Source: Streptomyces rapamycinicus NRRL 5491
GTDB taxonomy: Bacteria; Actinomycetota; Actinomycetes; Streptomycetales; Streptomycetaceae
Assembly: GCF_024298965.1 (NCBI RefSeq)
Contig: NZ_CP085193.1
Span: 10,726,001 to 10,790,000 of the forward strand
Reading direction: 5' to 3'
Length of the DNA: 64,000 nt
Shown here: piece after piece, positions 62,726-64,000 of the stretch
Position numbering within the stretch: position 1 is the stretch's first letter
How the letters are laid out: each line of letters opens with the position of its first letter
The notes under the pieces: generated by a model
The model's database searches: none
Told to the model about the DNA's origin: nothing
Seen by the model: the letters and a program-made list of their open reading frames with translations, nothing else
Position numbers and translations under genes: made by a program

Positions 62726-63646
62726 GTGGCAGGACATCGCCCCTTCCGATTCGCCGCCGTGGTCCGGCAGACGGATTCCGCCAAGGCATGGGCCGAGCGG
62801 GCCCGGCTGCTGGAGGATTCCGGTTTCTCGGCACTGCTGGTCCCGGACCACTTCATCGGTCCACGTTTCGCACCCTTGCCGGCCATGGCCGCCGCCGCTG
62901 CCGCCACGACCACGTTGCGGGTTGGCACGCTGGTGCTCTCGAACGACTACCGCCATCCGGTAGCCCTCGCGAAGGAGGCAGCGACCCTCGACGTGCTCTC
63001 TGACGGTCGGCTCGACCTCGGACTCGGCACCGGCTGGCTGCGGCAGGACTACGACCGCTCGGGCGTGGCTTTCGACCCCCCCAAGGTGCGCTTCGAAAGG
63101 TTCCAGGAGGCGGTGCGGATACTCAAGGGACTCTGGGGCGAAGGCCCCTTCTCCTTCCGGGGCCAGTACTACCGGATCGATGAGCTCGACCAGGAACCAC
63201 GCCCGGTCCGGCGCCCGCACCCCCGATTGCTCTTCCCCGGTGGCGGGCCGCGGATGCTGCGGTTCGCCGCCGCCGAAGCCGACTCCATCAATTTCGCCCT
63301 GCAGGTCAAGGCAGATGGCTCCGGCCCCGACCAACGGGACGGCGGGCTCGCCGCCTTCCTGAAGAAGATCGACATTGTCAGGGAAGCCGCGGGGGAGCGC
63401 TTCGACCGGATCGAGCTGGGGACGAGCGTTCAGCAGCTCGGTGTGGGGGTGAAGAAGGAGGAGTGGAGCTACGCCAATACCTCCCAGCAGAGCGAGACCC
63501 CGCAGGTGCTGGTCGGCGGGCTCGACGAGATCGTCGAGAAGCTGCGCTACTGGCGTGACGAACACGGCCTCTCGTACTTCGTACTGCACAACGACAAGGA
63601 CCTCGACGCCTTCATCCCGGTCGTCGCCGCGCTCGCGGGTACGTGA
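62726..63646 (+). CDS. F420-type LLM-class oxidoreductase
   Basis: 306 residues from GTG 62726 with GAAGGAGA upstream. Luciferase-like barrel of the F420-dependent branch: RFAAVVRQTDSAKAWAERAR, LLVPDHFIGPRFAPLPAMAA, LRVGTLVLSNDYRHPVALAK and SDGRLDLGLGTGWLRQDYDR. The C-terminal YFVLHNDKDLDAFIPVVAAL closes the barrel. It may oxidise an alcohol or reduce an enone using F420. A shortened relative is at 29959-30639. Regulated with the ligase, by position. Confidence 0.85.
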   Translation: MAGHRPFRFAAVVRQTDSAKAWAERARLLEDSGFSALLVPDHFIGPRFAPLPAMAAAAAATTTLRVGTLVLSNDYRHPVALAKEAATLDVLSDGRLDLGLGTGWLRQDYDRSGVAFDPPKVRFERFQEAVRILKGLWGEGPFSFRGQYYRIDELDQEPRPVRRPHPRLLFPGGGPRMLRFAAAEADSINFALQVKADGSGPDQRDGGLAAFLKKIDIVREAAGERFDRIELGTSVQQLGVGVKKEEWSYANTSQQSETPQVLVGGLDEIVEKLRYWRDEHGLSYFVLHNDKDLDAFIPVVAALAGT

Positions 63647-63703
63647 GGAACGGGCGGGGGCGTCGTTGGAACGCCCTGAGGCGGTGACGCGATCGGGAGG
63701 GCG

Positions 63704-64000
63704 TCACCGCTCCGCGCCCAGGAACTGCTCCGTCCAGATGGTTTTCCCCGACTGTGTGTACCGGCTTCCCCAGCGGTCCGTGAGCTGTGCGACGAGGAAG
63801 AGCCCGCGTCCACCCTCGTCGGTGCTGCGCGCCCGGCGCAGCCGCGGCTGGCTGTTGCTGGGGTCGGAGACCTCGCACACCAGCACCCGGTCGCGGATGA
63901 GACGCAGCCCGATGGGCCCACTCGCATACCGAATGGCGTTGGTGACCAGCTCGCTCACCACGAGTTCGGTGGTGAAGGCCAGATGATCGAGCCGCCAGTT
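63704..64000 (-). CDS. RsbW-like HATPase domain (partial)
   Basis: The window edge cuts the 5' end; 98 residues are visible. VVSELVTNAIRYASGPIGLR is the N-box of GHKL ATPases and DEGGRGLFLVAQLTDRWG the G-box, as in anti-sigma-factor kinases and the C-terminal domain of Streptomyces PP2C/HATPase regulators. The protein ends FLGAER. Whether it is a stand-alone small regulator or the tail of a larger one cannot be seen. Confidence 0.75.
   Translation of the reverse strand, partial: NWRLDHLAFTTELVVSELVTNAIRYASGPIGLRLIRDRVLVCEVSDPSNSQPRLRRARSTDEGGRGLFLVAQLTDRWGSRYTQSGKTIWTEQFLGAER

Overview
The window is high-GC actinomycete DNA and looks like Streptomyces. The evidence is strong GC bias at third codon positions, GTG starts with AGGAGG-type ribosome sites, a Pls/PosA-type NRPS terminal domain, a MerR-PP2C fusion, a NACHT-LRR protein, an RsbW-like ATPase domain and many TetR regulators. 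The density of insertion sequences and broken genes in the left half suggests a chromosome-arm or accessory region; this is inference.

Left part (1 to about 13 kb) is decayed. A head-less NRPS terminal domain and a head-truncated M20 hydrolase abut at about 1.2 kb. Two internally deleted SDR genes, an intact penicillin-acylase-family gene and a frameshifted polysaccharide deacetylase follow. Two sequence-identical copies of an IS5-like element (6621-7511 complete, 10112-10792 truncated) face each other in opposite orientation. They cut the deacetylase, an MFS gene and a LysR gene. Between them lie a DUF2000 protein, an Lrp/AsnC regulator, a GNAT acetyltransferase and an IS630 remnant. An ornithine cyclodeaminase lacking its nucleotide-binding region and an unknown membrane-anchored protein complete this part.

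Middle (14-30 kb) is a mosaic: a FetB-like permease, a lipoprotein, a TetR/FAD-monooxygenase pair around a tetO-like operator, a secreted protein of three 69-residue repeats, HIT, MerR-PP2C, DHFR-like and methyltransferase genes, and a 1061-residue NACHT-LRR STAND ATPase. After it comes a graveyard of transposase and housekeeping-gene scraps (27.1-28.3 kb), then an AraC regulator and a truncated F420-type LLM gene.

Right part (about 31-63.7 kb) is one large, mostly intact catabolic region. Its core has the content and order of the mycobacterial KstR2 regulon, which degrades the last two steroid rings (HIP pathway): ipdF-kstR2-fadA6, and divergent ipdC-ipdB-ipdA-echA20 facing two SDRs like Rv3549c/Rv3548c. 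Around the core are operons not known from that regulon: an AcoAB-like E1alpha/E1beta plus E2 complex with thiolase, an APH kinase and acyl-CoA dehydrogenase pair resembling LvaA/LvaC or ACAD11, and an enoyl-CoA hydratase; a hydratase plus heterodimeric acyl-CoA dehydrogenase operon; an LLM monooxygenase, SDR, phosphotriesterase-like lactonase and MaoC operon; an acyl-CoA ligase; an F420-type LLM oxidoreductase; an MFS transporter; and an alcohol dehydrogenase.

Two operator families tie the right part together. KstR2-like boxes (AnCAAGnnCTTGnT type) lie near 29.87, 45.92, 52.16, 56.83, 56.95 and 62.59 kb. A second palindrome, set between -35 and -10 elements, lies near 30.94, 34.76 and 53.96 kb and probably belongs to the TetR at 34 kb. 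The inferred job is uptake or export, activation, oxygenation or lactone opening, and CoA-dependent breakdown of a cyclic (steroid-like or terpenoid) compound. The substrate cannot be read from the sequence.
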